Source: Acidisarcina sp963790505
GTDB taxonomy: Bacteria; Acidobacteriota; Terriglobia; Terriglobales; Acidobacteriaceae
Direction of reading: 5' to 3'
DNA: 64,000 nucleotides
NCBI GenBank assembly: GCA_963790505.1
Contig: CAWBOT010000005.1
Coordinates: 124,001-188,000, forward strand
Shown: one piece after another, positions 16,790 to 25,052 of the stretch
How the letters are laid out: each line of letters begins with the position of its first letter
Numbering within the stretch: position 1 is the stretch's first letter
Notes under the pieces: generated by a model
The model's input: the letters and a program-made list of their open reading frames with translations, nothing else
Database searches by the model: none
Told to the model about the DNA's origin: nothing
Made by a program: the position numbers and the translations under genes

Positions 16790-16812
16790 AGTATAACCTA
16801 ATCGTGGTTAGG
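16790..16812 (-). promoter_or_regulatory. -10 box and palindromic operator candidate for DUF4160/DUF2442
   Basis: TATACT at 16790-16795 on the minus strand, with an inverted repeat CCTAA-N6-TTAGG at 16797-16812 filling the space where the -35/-10 spacer would be. The -35 (AACTAT at 16813-16818) is poor. Confidence 0.5.
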
Positions 16813-17026
16813 ATAGTTCGCTCAGAGAGACTGTCCCGTTTCGTAGGAACGCCCTTACAGAGACAACATTCTTGCTGTGCTCCTGAGCCTTTTGTAGGTC
16901 TTTGCTCAAGTCCCGCCCTTGGAAATGAGCGAGAGCAGTTTCCTTGGATACGTATGGCGGTTCCACGGCCTCTTGATTGAACGTCCGGCCGCATTGATCC
17001 CTGAAATTGAGCGTCAGGTAAATCAT
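16808..17026 (-). CDS. Hypothetical 72-residue protein
   Basis: Starts ATG 17026 with GGGAG 5 nt upstream, a good ribosome-binding site. MIYLTLNFRDQCGRTFNQ ... SKETALAHFQGRDLSKDLQKAQE ... VRAFLRNGTVSLSELS is soluble and mixed in composition. It lies directly upstream of the DUF4160/DUF2442 pair on the same strand; its end touches the palindrome. No family recognised. Confidence 0.55.
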   Translation of the reverse strand: MIYLTLNFRDQCGRTFNQEAVEPPYVSKETALAHFQGRDLSKDLQKAQEHSKNVVSVRAFLRNGTVSLSELS

Positions 17027-17063
17027 CCCAACTCCCGATTACGTCTGGCTCGTGTTTTTAGCA

Positions 17064-18626
17064 TCACACCACCACCGTCTCCTGATACTCCCCAAAGACC
17101 TTCCGCATCGCGCCCGCGATCTCGCCCACCGTGCAATTGCTTTCGACGGCCTCCAGGATCGCCGGCATGAGGTTGCCTCCACCGCGGGCGGTTTCTGTAA
17201 CAGAGTCGATTCCAGACTGCCAGCGCTGTGGATCGCGGCGAAGTCTAAGCGCCTTCAGTCGTTCAACTTGCTTCTGCTCCAGCGATTCGTCAATTCGTTG
17301 AGTCGGGATCTCCACTTCGGTCTCTTGACTGAAGCGATTGACCCCGACCACCACCGCTTCGCCGGAGTCCACCTCTTGCTGCGCCTTGTAAGCGGCGTTC
17401 TGAATCTCCTGCTGCACCCATCCGCGTTCGATTGCGCGCAGCATCCCCCCCATGGCCTCGATCCGCGTGAAGTAGTCTTTGACCAGTTTCTCGATGTCGC
17501 TGGTTTGCATCTCAATAAAGTACGAACCAGCTAAAGGGTCGATCGTCTGCGCGACGCCGGATTCGTGGGCAAGAATCTGCTGTGTTCGCAGCGCGATGCG
17601 AGCAGCGGCTTCGGTAGGCAGCGCAAGCGCCTCATCGTATCCGTTGGTATGTAGAGACTGTGTGCCACCGAGAACGGCGGCAAGAGCCTGGAGCGTGGTT
17701 CGGACGATGTTGTTCTCCGGCTGTTGAGCGGTGAGCGTGGAGCCCGCGGTCTGAGTGTGGAAGCGGAGCATCCAGGAACGCGGGTTCTTCGCGCCGAATG
17801 TGTCGCGCATGATGTGCGCCCAGATGCGGCGGGCGGCGCGAAATTTGGCGACCTCCTCAAGAAAGTTGTTATGAGAATTGAAGAAGAAGGAGAGTCGCGG
17901 GGCGAAGTGGTCGATCTCCAGCCCGGCATTCAGGGCAGCCTGCACGTATGCCATGCCGTTGGCCAGTGTGAAGGCGACCTCCTGCGCGGCGGTCGAGCCG
18001 GCTTCGCGCATGTGGTAGCCGGATATGGAGATCGGGTTCCACTCGGGAACGTGCTCCGTGGTCCACGCGAACATGTCGGTCACGATGCGCAGCGCGTGGT
18101 TTACAGGATAGATGTAGGTGCCGCGAGCGATGTACTCCTTGAGAACGTCGTTTTGTACAGTGCCGGAAAGTTTGTTGAGGTGGATGTCTTGTCGTTTCGC
18201 AACTGCAACATACAGAGCAAGCAGGATGCTGGCCGTCGAGTTGATGGTCATCGAGGTGGAAATTTTGTCGAGAGGAATGCCGGAGAAGAGGCGCTCCATG
18301 TCCTCAATGGAATCGATGGCGACGCCGACTTTGCCGACTTCGCCAAGCGACATCGGATCGTCGGAGTCGTACCCGATCTGGGTGGGGAGATCGAATGCCA
18401 CGGAGAGCCCGGCAGTCCCGTTGGCGAGCAAAAACTTGTAGCGTAGGTTCGAGGCCTCAGCATCGCCCATGCCGGCGTATTGGCGCATGGTCCAGAGCCG
18501 GCCGCGATACATAGTTGGCTGGATGCCGCGAGTGTAGGGGAACTCGCCCGGGGCGCCGAGGTCACGGTCGGCATCGAAGCCCATGCCCGCGAGGTCTGCC
18601 GGGGTGAAGAACGGCTTGTCGTTCAT
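17064..18626 (-). CDS. Methylmalonyl-CoA mutase, large (catalytic) subunit
   Basis: 520 residues from ATG 18626; ATG 18683 would add a non-conserved Cys-rich leader. Landmarks: PYTRGIQPTMYRGRLWTMRQYAGMG, ANGTAGLSVAFDLPTQIGYDSDDP, STSMTINSTA, EYIARGTYIYP, ISISGYHMREAGSTAAQE, RLSFFFNSHNNF and the end TVGEIAGAMRKVFGEYQE. This is the TIM-barrel half of the B12 mutase that converts methylmalonyl-CoA to succinyl-CoA (or a close acyl-CoA mutase such as isobutyryl-CoA mutase). It lacks the C-terminal B12-binding domain, which is a separate gene at 58944-59360. Confidence 0.92.
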   Translation of the reverse strand: MNDKPFFTPADLAGMGFDADRDLGAPGEFPYTRGIQPTMYRGRLWTMRQYAGMGDAEASNLRYKFLLANGTAGLSVAFDLPTQIGYDSDDPMSLGEVGKVGVAIDSIEDMERLFSGIPLDKISTSMTINSTASILLALYVAVAKRQDIHLNKLSGTVQNDVLKEYIARGTYIYPVNHALRIVTDMFAWTTEHVPEWNPISISGYHMREAGSTAAQEVAFTLANGMAYVQAALNAGLEIDHFAPRLSFFFNSHNNFLEEVAKFRAARRIWAHIMRDTFGAKNPRSWMLRFHTQTAGSTLTAQQPENNIVRTTLQALAAVLGGTQSLHTNGYDEALALPTEAAARIALRTQQILAHESGVAQTIDPLAGSYFIEMQTSDIEKLVKDYFTRIEAMGGMLRAIERGWVQQEIQNAAYKAQQEVDSGEAVVVGVNRFSQETEVEIPTQRIDESLEQKQVERLKALRLRRDPQRWQSGIDSVTETARGGGNLMPAILEAVESNCTVGEIAGAMRKVFGEYQETVVV

Positions 18627-18707
18627 AATCTCAGGGGCATGATTGCCGCACGCCATCGAACAAGAGCAGAGTACCGGATTCACAAGCTGGTGATCAGAGC
18701 GCCGGGT

Positions 18708-19205
18708 TTAGCGTGACTGCAGAGCACGGCGAGCGCGGTTCTTCTTCTCTTTCTGCCTGGCTTTGTAAAAATTAAACAGCGTAAACCAGGCGAAGACAAT
18801 GGCCAGTGCGCCATAGACCAGGAAATGCGCATGTTCCGGGCCGCCCGCATAGTCGTGGCGAAATTTGTATGCATTTTGGGCGAAAAATGCAGCGAAGAGA
18901 CCGAAGAAGAGGCCGGTGATCTCAAGCCACAGAACGCCGCCGGTATGCGTGATCGGCCCCAGTATTGCTTCGCCGAAGCGCCTTGTTCCCCGAACGACAC
19001 CCTTGGCCAGCTGCGGAGCTTTTGCCACCGCCTGCGCTGCCGATGTGGCCGTGTACGCCGGCGGAAGTCGAGAAGACGGGTGGGCGCCTGCGTCGCCAGG
19101 TGGCACACTCGATGCGGCAGTGGCTTCAGCAGCGCGCTGCTGAACGGCTCTTGCCGCCAGCCGGAGGCCGATGCCCAATTTTTTTCCGGCCGTTTCCGCT
19201 CCCAT
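18708..19205 (-). CDS. Hypothetical two-helix membrane protein
   Basis: 165 residues. An Ala-rich soluble N-terminus, then membrane segments at about 91-111 (VLWLEITGLFFGLFAAFFAQN) and 128-147 (FLVYGALAIVFAWFTLFNFY), and a strongly basic tail KARQKEKKNRARRALQSR. A frame-shifted open frame covers the same DNA, but only this one gives membrane-type sequence. A TAGAAT hexamer lies 6 nt before ATG 19205. Function unknown. Confidence 0.75.
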   Translation of the reverse strand: MGAETAGKKLGIGLRLAARAVQQRAAEATAASSVPPGDAGAHPSSRLPPAYTATSAAQAVAKAPQLAKGVVRGTRRFGEAILGPITHTGGVLWLEITGLFFGLFAAFFAQNAYKFRHDYAGGPEHAHFLVYGALAIVFAWFTLFNFYKARQKEKKNRARRALQSR

Positions 19206-19211
19206 ATCAAA

Positions 19212-19217
19212 ATTCTA
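19212..19217 (-). promoter_or_regulatory. Possible -10 hexamer TAGAAT, 6 nt before ATG
   Basis: Minus strand TAGAAT, 6 nt, then ATG 19205. No Shine-Dalgarno. Consistent with a leaderless transcript. Confidence 0.4.
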
Positions 19218-19295
19218 GCAGTGGGGCGAAAACTTTAGCCGCCGGGCATGATTCGGATTGCGGTGCTGCAACATCACAAGTAAGGTAATGGAAAT

Positions 19296-19694
19296 ATGTG
19301 TTCGCCGGGCGGCGGGCAGAAATGGGGCTGGCCATTGAATAAAAGGTTGCGGAGCTTGATCCAGAAACTGGGGGAGGCGATCCACGAGACCGTCTCCGAG
19401 TCGGAAGACATCGCCAGCGTGGTGCAGGACATCCGCAAACAGGGCTTCGATGTGTTGCTGATGCTTGAGGCAACGATCGGCTTGAACGAAGTGGAGCAGC
19501 AGCCCGGCGTCGCAGTCACACAGCCCAAGCGCCTAACGGCGGGAGGCGGTTCGGCCTCTGAAGAGAATGCGAACGAAGCCGAGACGGCTGGCGGTTTTAC
19601 CACTCAGGATGTGAACTTCCTCCGGTCGCTGCGCATTGCGGTCGAGGGCGACGCGGGAAGTTCAGAAAGCGAGCCGTTGAACGGCCAGGTGTGA
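19296..19694 (+). CDS. Hypothetical protein
   Basis: 132 residues. LNKRLRSLIQKLGEAIHETVSESEDIASVVQDIRKQGFDVLLMLEATIGLNE is a compact helical region; the C-terminal half is Ala/Glu-rich and probably disordered, ending in a short helix (TTQDVNFLRSLRIAVEGD). TTG 19338 is an alternative start that would drop the odd MCSPGGGQKWGWP leader. No family recognised with certainty. Confidence 0.6.
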   Translation: MCSPGGGQKWGWPLNKRLRSLIQKLGEAIHETVSESEDIASVVQDIRKQGFDVLLMLEATIGLNEVEQQPGVAVTQPKRLTAGGGSASEENANEAETAGGFTTQDVNFLRSLRIAVEGDAGSSESEPLNGQV

Positions 19695-19863
19695 GTTTCC
19701 CGCGCTTCGCCACACGCTCGCGTAGCCCCGGCTGGCGGTACATGATGTCGTCGATGTCGGTGTGCTACACTCGCTCGTTCGATCGTCAACGGCGATCTTC
19801 GGCGGCAAAGCCGAGGCGCTACCCGGCGAAGCACGAACAATTTCCCAGGGGCGTGGCTACGGC

Positions 19864-21117
19864 ATGAGGGATACGTTAGGAGTCCTACTGGCAGGCGGAG
19901 CCGGGGAACGGCTGTTTCCGCTGACGCGCGATCGCGCCAAGCCCGCAGTTCCATTCGGCGGGCACTACCGCATTATCGACATTACCCTCTCCAACTGCAT
20001 CAACTCCGGGCTGCGCCGCGTTTACATTCTCACGCAATACAAGGCGCTTTCGCTGAACCGCCATATCCGCGAAGGCTGGACCGGAATTGTCGCGCAGGAA
20101 CTGGGTGAGTTCATCGAAATCCTGCCGCCCATGCAGCGAGTGAGCGCGAACTGGTACATGGGCACTGCGGACGCGGTCTACCAGAACATCTACTCGATTG
20201 GCGCGGAGCAGCCCAAGCATGTGCTCATCCTCTCTGGCGACCACATCTACAAGATGAACTACAGCAAGATGCTCGAGCACCACAAGGAGACCGGCGCAGA
20301 TGTGACGCTGGCGACGCTGCCGATCCAGCCCGACGAAGTGAAGCGTTTTGGAGTGGTCGAGGTAGGCAAGGGCGGCGAGGTTGTTGGTTTCCTCGAAAAG
20401 CCTGCGAGCACGGAACTGCGTTCGCCGTTCAATCCGGACATGGTCGATGCGTCGATGGGCATCTACATCTTCAACACCGACGTGCTGCTGCCGGCGCTCA
20501 TCAAAGACTCCGAAGACCCGGAGTCGAAGCATGATTTCGGCCATAACATCCTGCCGGCGATCCTCGGCCAGTACAAGATATTTGCCTATAACTTTGTCGA
20601 TGAAAACAAGAAAGAGGCGCTCTACTGGCGCGACGTGGGAACGCTCGACGCCTACTACGACGCCAACATGGATGTGTCGTCTGTATCGCCGGTATTCAAC
20701 CTTTATGACGCAAGCTGGCCGATGCGCACGCGGGTGAGGCAGTACCCGCCGGCGAAGTTTGTTTTCGGCGAGCCGGGGCGCACCGGCATGGCAATCAACT
20801 CGACGATCTCCGCAGGATGCATCGTCTCCGGCGCGGTAGTTCGAAACAGCGTGCTTTCACAGGACGTGCGCATTAACTCATTCTCTGAAGTCGACTCGAG
20901 CATCATCTTCTCTCACGTCGACATCGGACGACATTGCCGCATCAAGCGCGCCATCATCGATCGCGACGTGCATATTCCCGAAGGCACCGTGATCGGCTAC
21001 GACCAGAACGACGATCGGCGGAACTACTTTGTGACGCCATCCGGCCTCACCGTCGTGGCCCGCGACTACTCTCTTTATGAGAGTCCGGTCTCGCCGGAGT
21101 TCATGCGGCAAGGCTGA
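19864..21117 (+). CDS. glgC: Glucose-1-phosphate adenylyltransferase (ADP-glucose pyrophosphorylase)
   Basis: 417 residues from ATG 19864; the upstream part of the frame is not protein-like. Nucleotidyltransferase signature GVLLAGGAGERLFPLTRDRAKPAVPFGG, substrate loops ILSGDHIYKMNY and VVGFLEKPAS, DVGTLDAYYDANMD, and a left-handed beta-helix C-terminus (ISAGCIVSGAVVRNSVLSQDVRI). It makes ADP-glucose from ATP and glucose-1-phosphate, the first committed step of glycogen synthesis, and is normally allosterically controlled. No other glg gene is nearby. Confidence 0.95.
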   Translation: MRDTLGVLLAGGAGERLFPLTRDRAKPAVPFGGHYRIIDITLSNCINSGLRRVYILTQYKALSLNRHIREGWTGIVAQELGEFIEILPPMQRVSANWYMGTADAVYQNIYSIGAEQPKHVLILSGDHIYKMNYSKMLEHHKETGADVTLATLPIQPDEVKRFGVVEVGKGGEVVGFLEKPASTELRSPFNPDMVDASMGIYIFNTDVLLPALIKDSEDPESKHDFGHNILPAILGQYKIFAYNFVDENKKEALYWRDVGTLDAYYDANMDVSSVSPVFNLYDASWPMRTRVRQYPPAKFVFGEPGRTGMAINSTISAGCIVSGAVVRNSVLSQDVRINSFSEVDSSIIFSHVDIGRHCRIKRAIIDRDVHIPEGTVIGYDQNDDRRNYFVTPSGLTVVARDYSLYESPVSPEFMRQG

Positions 21118-21128
21118 GAGCATGGCTA

Positions 21129-21151
21129 AGGGCTACTTTTGAGGTAGCCCT
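21129..21151 (+). terminator. Hairpin after glgC
   Basis: Perfect 8-bp stem AGGGCTAC / GTAGCCCT with a 7-nt loop, 12 bp after the glgC stop. No T-run follows, so termination is possible rather than certain. Confidence 0.45.
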
Positions 21152-21306
21152 CTGCGACTCTAAAGAGGATTGTCCCTTCCATACGCCAGTGCAACAATGA
21201 CAGCTCCACTGGATTCTCTTCCAGCGTAGTTGCCGTCGATAAATCAGTAATTCGGCGGTCCTATCATCACGCACTGTGAGCAGTTCAAGACACGGAGGGC
21301 ATTTTC

Positions 21307-22146
21307 ATGCCGACAATCACGACGAAAGACGGCGTATCGATTTTCTACAAGGACTGGGGCAAAGGACAGCCCATCGTCTTCAGCCACGGCTGGCCGCTGA
21401 GCGCCGACGACTGGGACAATCAGATGTTGTTCTTTGGCCAGCGCGGCTATCGAGTTATTGCGCATGACCGGCGAGGCCACGGCCGTTCCACGCAGACTTG
21501 GGACGGCAACGAGATGGACACTTACGCCGATGACCTCGCGGCGCTCACCGAAAAACTTGACCTCAAGAACGCGGTCCATGTGGGCCACTCGACCGGCGGC
21601 GGCGAAGTCGCTCGCTACATCGGTCGCCATGGCACGAAGCGTGTCGCGAAGGCCGTGCTCATCAGCTCGGTGCCGCCCTTAATGCTGAAGACCGAGAAGA
21701 ACCCCATCGGCCTGCCGCTCTCGGTATTCGACGGCCTGCGCGCTGCGCTGGTCGCCGACCGGCCGCAGTTCTATAAGGACATCACTCTGCCCTTCTACGG
21801 ATACAACCGCCCCGGCGCCAGAATCTCCGAAGGGGTTCGCGAGCACTGGTGGTTCCAGGGGATGATGGGCGGCGTGAAAGCCCATTACGATTGCATCAAG
21901 GCCTTCTCTGAGACCGACTTCACCGAAGATCTCAAGAAGTTCGATGTGCCGACTCTCGTGATGCATGGCGACGACGACCAGATAGTGCCAATCGCCGCTG
22001 CTGGCCTGCTGTCGGCGAAGATCGTGAAGAACGCCCAGCTCAAGGTCTACCCCGGCTTTCCGCACGGGATGTGTACAACGAATCCCGATCAGATCAACGC
22101 GGACTTGCTCGCCTTTCTCGGTGAGGCAAAGCAAGCGGCAGCGTAA
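21307..22146 (+). CDS. Alpha/beta hydrolase, non-haem chloroperoxidase/arylesterase type
   Basis: 279 residues, GGAGG at good distance before ATG 21307. Oxyanion region FSHGWPLSADDWD, nucleophile elbow VGHSTGGGE (Ser about 97), acid in MHGDDDQIVP and catalytic His in PGFPHGMCTT. The FSHGWPLSADDW and RRGHGRSTQTW motifs are those of cofactor-free haloperoxidases/esterases. The physiological role is probably ester hydrolysis or perhydrolysis; a cytoplasmic enzyme without signal peptide. Confidence 0.9.
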   Translation: MPTITTKDGVSIFYKDWGKGQPIVFSHGWPLSADDWDNQMLFFGQRGYRVIAHDRRGHGRSTQTWDGNEMDTYADDLAALTEKLDLKNAVHVGHSTGGGEVARYIGRHGTKRVAKAVLISSVPPLMLKTEKNPIGLPLSVFDGLRAALVADRPQFYKDITLPFYGYNRPGARISEGVREHWWFQGMMGGVKAHYDCIKAFSETDFTEDLKKFDVPTLVMHGDDDQIVPIAAAGLLSAKIVKNAQLKVYPGFPHGMCTTNPDQINADLLAFLGEAKQAAA

Positions 22147-22164
22147 CGAGCGAGCGCTTCTACG

Positions 22165-22198
22165 TGCCGGCCTTTGCAGAGTTCCCGAGAGGCCGGCA
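22165..22198. terminator. Hairpin between convergent genes
   Basis: TGCCGGCCT / AGGCCGGCA, a perfect 9-bp stem with a 16-nt loop, followed on the plus strand by TGCACTTTTCT. It lies between the hydrolase stop and the end of the convergent LytTR gene. Confidence 0.5.
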
Positions 22199-22242
22199 TG
22201 CACTTTTCTGCCAAAGATCTAAAGTGCAATTCTTGAAGGGAT

Positions 22243-23127
22243 CTAAAGCTTGAACAACTCGCGCAGCCGGCGCGTCTGAGCGCGGCTTACCGGAATCTCG
22301 GTCTGCTTTTTGTCGGCCATTCGCAACTGATAGCTGGACTTGAACCACGGCACGACTTCGCGAATGTGGTTGATGTTGACCACATAGGAGCGGTGGGCGC
22401 GCCAGAAGATGGCCGGGTCGAGCAGGTCGAGCAGCTCCTCGAGCGTGCGGCACTTCGATTGGCCCTCGATCGTCGGCGTGGCAACGGTGATAGTGCCTTC
22501 GTCGATGGCGGCGTAGCAAATCTCTTTTTGGTCGATGAACAGCAGACGGCTCTGCGCCTGCAGCACGATCTTTCCGGATTGCAGATGCTGCGGACTCGGC
22601 TGCTTGGTGCCTGCCTGCTGCTGCTCCATCAGCTTTAGCAGCGCTTCGATGCGTGTCCCGGTGCTGTCGGTGTCGGCATGAGGGCGCGCCGGGCCTTCTT
22701 CTTCGGCTGAGGCGTGGATCTCGCGCGGAGGCGCATCGTGAAAGCGCTGGCGCACGCGGTCGAGCGCTTGCATCACTCTTTCGTGGTCAAAGGGCTTGAG
22801 CAGATAGTCGATGGCGTTTACATCGAAAGCGCGGACGGCGTACTGGTCGTAGGCGGTCGCGAAGACGATCTGCGGCAACGGCTCACCATTGCCGTGACCG
22901 CCGTTTCTAAGTTCGATCAGGCGTTTGAGCACCGCAAAACCGTCGAGCCCGGGCATCTGCACGTCGAGAAAGACGACATCCGGGTGGTGCGACTGGATAA
23001 GTTCAACCGCCTCGATCCCGTTGCGGCCCTTCGCAAGGACGTCGATGTCCTCTTCTTCGCGGAGCAGGTATTCAAGCTCTTCGCGCGCAAGCTGTTCGTC
23101 GTCGATGATGAGAGCGGTAATGGGCAT
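22243..23127 (-). CDS. LytTR-family response regulator
   Basis: 294 residues. Receiver domain 1-125: acidic pair in ALIIDDEQLAREE, phospho-acceptor Asp in VVFLDVQMPGLDGF, Thr/Ala switch ATAYDQYAVRAF and Lys in IDYLLKPFD. A charged linker, then a LytTR DNA-binding domain from about 185 (ICYAAIDEGTITVAT, LEELLDLLDPAIFWRAHRSYVVNINHI, PVSRAQTRRLREL). Its sensor kinase is not next to it. A TATACT hexamer lies 13 nt upstream of the ATG. Target genes unknown. Confidence 0.93.
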   Translation of the reverse strand: MPITALIIDDEQLAREELEYLLREEEDIDVLAKGRNGIEAVELIQSHHPDVVFLDVQMPGLDGFAVLKRLIELRNGGHGNGEPLPQIVFATAYDQYAVRAFDVNAIDYLLKPFDHERVMQALDRVRQRFHDAPPREIHASAEEEGPARPHADTDSTGTRIEALLKLMEQQQAGTKQPSPQHLQSGKIVLQAQSRLLFIDQKEICYAAIDEGTITVATPTIEGQSKCRTLEELLDLLDPAIFWRAHRSYVVNINHIREVVPWFKSSYQLRMADKKQTEIPVSRAQTRRLRELFKL

Positions 23128-23224
23128 TAGCCGACTACTGAGTATAGCCGCTCCACGGGGGCAAATAGTGCGAGATCGCTGGCTGAATCAGCTTCGGAGC
23201 GCGCGTTGAGCGAAGGCGCCATAA

Positions 23225-23773
23225 CTAGACTTGAAATGCCCTGAGCCTCGCCGGAGTATTGTCCGCCGCAAGATCATGACCGCAATGGACGCAATAAAGG
23301 TCGGTCATGCTGACGCTGCGATAGCACTTGCCGCAGCTGGCAGAAACCTGGCAGGCGCATTGCGGGCAGAAATGGAAGTCGGCCTGGATGCGCGATGCGC
23401 AGGCAGGGCAGCGGGAGATGATGGGCTGGCGGAGAAGGAAATACAGCACAGAACCAATTCCTCCCGGCATGATCACGCAGATCGCAATCCAGAAGCGCAG
23501 GCTCATCGCGCGTCGCGGCGCGTCCCGGCTCACGTAACCAACCATCAGGACGTAGAGCGATGCCAGCGCACCCCAGGAGAGCGCGAAATAGATTCGGAAA
23601 CCGATTGGCGGTGGCGGGTGGTTCCGGTTGGCCGGCATCACGACCCAGAAGAAGTACTCCACCACGACAAACGCCAGCAGCGCCATCGCGACCGACCAGC
23701 GCGGAATAAGGCGCACTTCGTCGGCAAACGTACTGCCGGTATCTGGATCGCGGAGAGTGTTGGGATCTTTCAT
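23225..23773 (-). CDS. Membrane protein with C-terminal zinc ribbons
   Basis: 182 residues with three hydrophobic segments (about 27-46, 62-81, 92-112) and a C-terminal Cys-rich region: CPACASRIQADFHFCPQC, CGKCYRSVSMTDLYCVHCG, two rubredoxin-like/zinc-ribbon modules facing the cytoplasm. Resembles PLDc_N/zinc-ribbon membrane proteins of acidobacteria. Function unknown. Confidence 0.75.
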   Translation of the reverse strand: MKDPNTLRDPDTGSTFADEVRLIPRWSVAMALLAFVVVEYFFWVVMPANRNHPPPPIGFRIYFALSWGALASLYVLMVGYVSRDAPRRAMSLRFWIAICVIMPGGIGSVLYFLLRQPIISRCPACASRIQADFHFCPQCACQVSASCGKCYRSVSMTDLYCVHCGHDLAADNTPARLRAFQV

Positions 23774-23846
23774 TTGTCTCTAATTTGCTGGTGCCAATTA
23801 AACCACGAAACCGGATGGTTCCAGCAATTCAGACGACTGGGGAGGG

Positions 23847-24239
23847 CTAAAAGTTCCGCTTTCCGAAACGCTCCGGCTCGTGATTCTTCCAGCTGGCGAT
23901 GAGCGCGGCGACCACAGCGGAGAACAGAGTCAGCGCGAGCAGGGTGATCATTGTCGGCAGGTCAGACAGATGTTCGCCGGCGAAGATTTCGTCGACGCCG
24001 CTCCACAAAGCAGGGGTGAGCAAGGTAAACAAGCCCCCAGCTACGAGCAGAGCGAGGCCCTTGTTGCGGCGGCGTCGCTTCCGGTCTTCGCGCAGATTTG
24101 TGCCAGCTTCACGCAGCGCACGGCGGGTACGCTGCGCTACGCCCAGGCTGGAGGAAGCGTCGAGGCCAGTGAGCGCCTGGAGGATGTCGGAATCCCCCTC
24201 CTGGCGAAGGCCATCGTCGGAATGTGGCCCACGATTCAT
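23847..24239 (-). CDS. Two-helix membrane protein coupled to a sigma factor
   Basis: 130 residues. A polar N-terminal ~55 residues with a basic stretch EDRKRRRRNKG, then two membrane helices (about 60-78 and 95-114). It overlaps the upstream ECF sigma gene by 4 bp, the position normally taken by an anti-sigma factor, but it has no HxxxCxxC zinc motif. An anti-sigma role is an inference from position and topology only. Confidence 0.7.
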   Translation of the reverse strand: MNRGPHSDDGLRQEGDSDILQALTGLDASSSLGVAQRTRRALREAGTNLREDRKRRRRNKGLALLVAGGLFTLLTPALWSGVDEIFAGEHLSDLPTMITLLALTLFSAVVAALIASWKNHEPERFGKRNF

Positions 24240-24925
24240 GCCGAGGCACTCCGTTGACTCGCTACCGAAGCGGAAACGGTCGCCCGGGGCTGCGCCGAGT
24301 GGAAAGGATTTCTCGCTGTCTGTACGCGAGGCTTCAGGGCAGCGAGGCCGCGATAGAGACGCGATTTCACCGTAGACAGAGGAGCGCGGGTGACCTTCGC
24401 AATCTCTTCCAGGGCCAGATCTTCGTGGAAGCGCAACACCAGTACTTCGCGGTGGAGAGGGTCGAGGGTCAGCAGCGCTGCGGCAATGCGCTGGCCGTCT
24501 TCCTGGCTTTGATAGTGGTCAAATGGGTTCGGCGCGTCGCAGGGCACTTCGAAGGGACGCTCGTCCTCGGCGTTCTCGCACATTTCGTCGAGGCTGGCCA
24601 TGGTGCGCTTGCGGCGCAGATCGATGAGCAAGTTGCGGGCGATCGTAAACAGCCACGTGTCGAAGCGGGCGTTACCGTTGTACTGCGAGCCGCGCAGCAA
24701 AACGCGCATCCAGGTCTCTTGGAAAAGGTCTTCAGCGACCTCGCGATTGCCGGTCAGATAGAGCAGGTAGCGAAGCAGCCGATGCTGATAACGCACGATC
24801 AACTCGTCGAGCAGATCGGCGTCCTGGCGCTTCAAACCCTGCGCAATGAGAGAGTTCTCCGCTTTCGACTGCTCAGTCAGGGTAAATGTGGCTGCGCTCA
24901 TACCGTTTCGGTAGACGTTTGGCAT
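24236..24925 (-). CDS. ECF-type RNA polymerase sigma factor
   Basis: 229 residues. Region 2: DLLDELIVRYQHRLLRYLLYLTGNREVAEDLFQETWMRVLLRG and DTWLFTIARNLLIDLRRKR; region 4: LDPLHREVLVLRFHEDLALEEIAKVTRAPLSTVKSRLYRGLAALK. Start ATG 24925, with ATG 24901 (MSAATFTLTEQ) an alternative. Ser/Ala-rich tail. First gene of a two-gene operon. Confidence 0.92.
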   Translation of the reverse strand: MPNVYRNGMSAATFTLTEQSKAENSLIAQGLKRQDADLLDELIVRYQHRLLRYLLYLTGNREVAEDLFQETWMRVLLRGSQYNGNARFDTWLFTIARNLLIDLRRKRTMASLDEMCENAEDERPFEVPCDAPNPFDHYQSQEDGQRIAAALLTLDPLHREVLVLRFHEDLALEEIAKVTRAPLSTVKSRLYRGLAALKPRVQTARNPFHSAQPRATVSASVASQRSASA

Positions 24926-25052
24926 ATGTTTTAAGACGCGAGGGAGATTGGATTTGATTGAATATTTTTCGATTTTCGCCCGAAATCAGCGGGCTCTTCG
25001 TCTGAGGAGTGCATTAGTATGAGGCAATTTCTGTGCTTCGACACTTGCCTTC

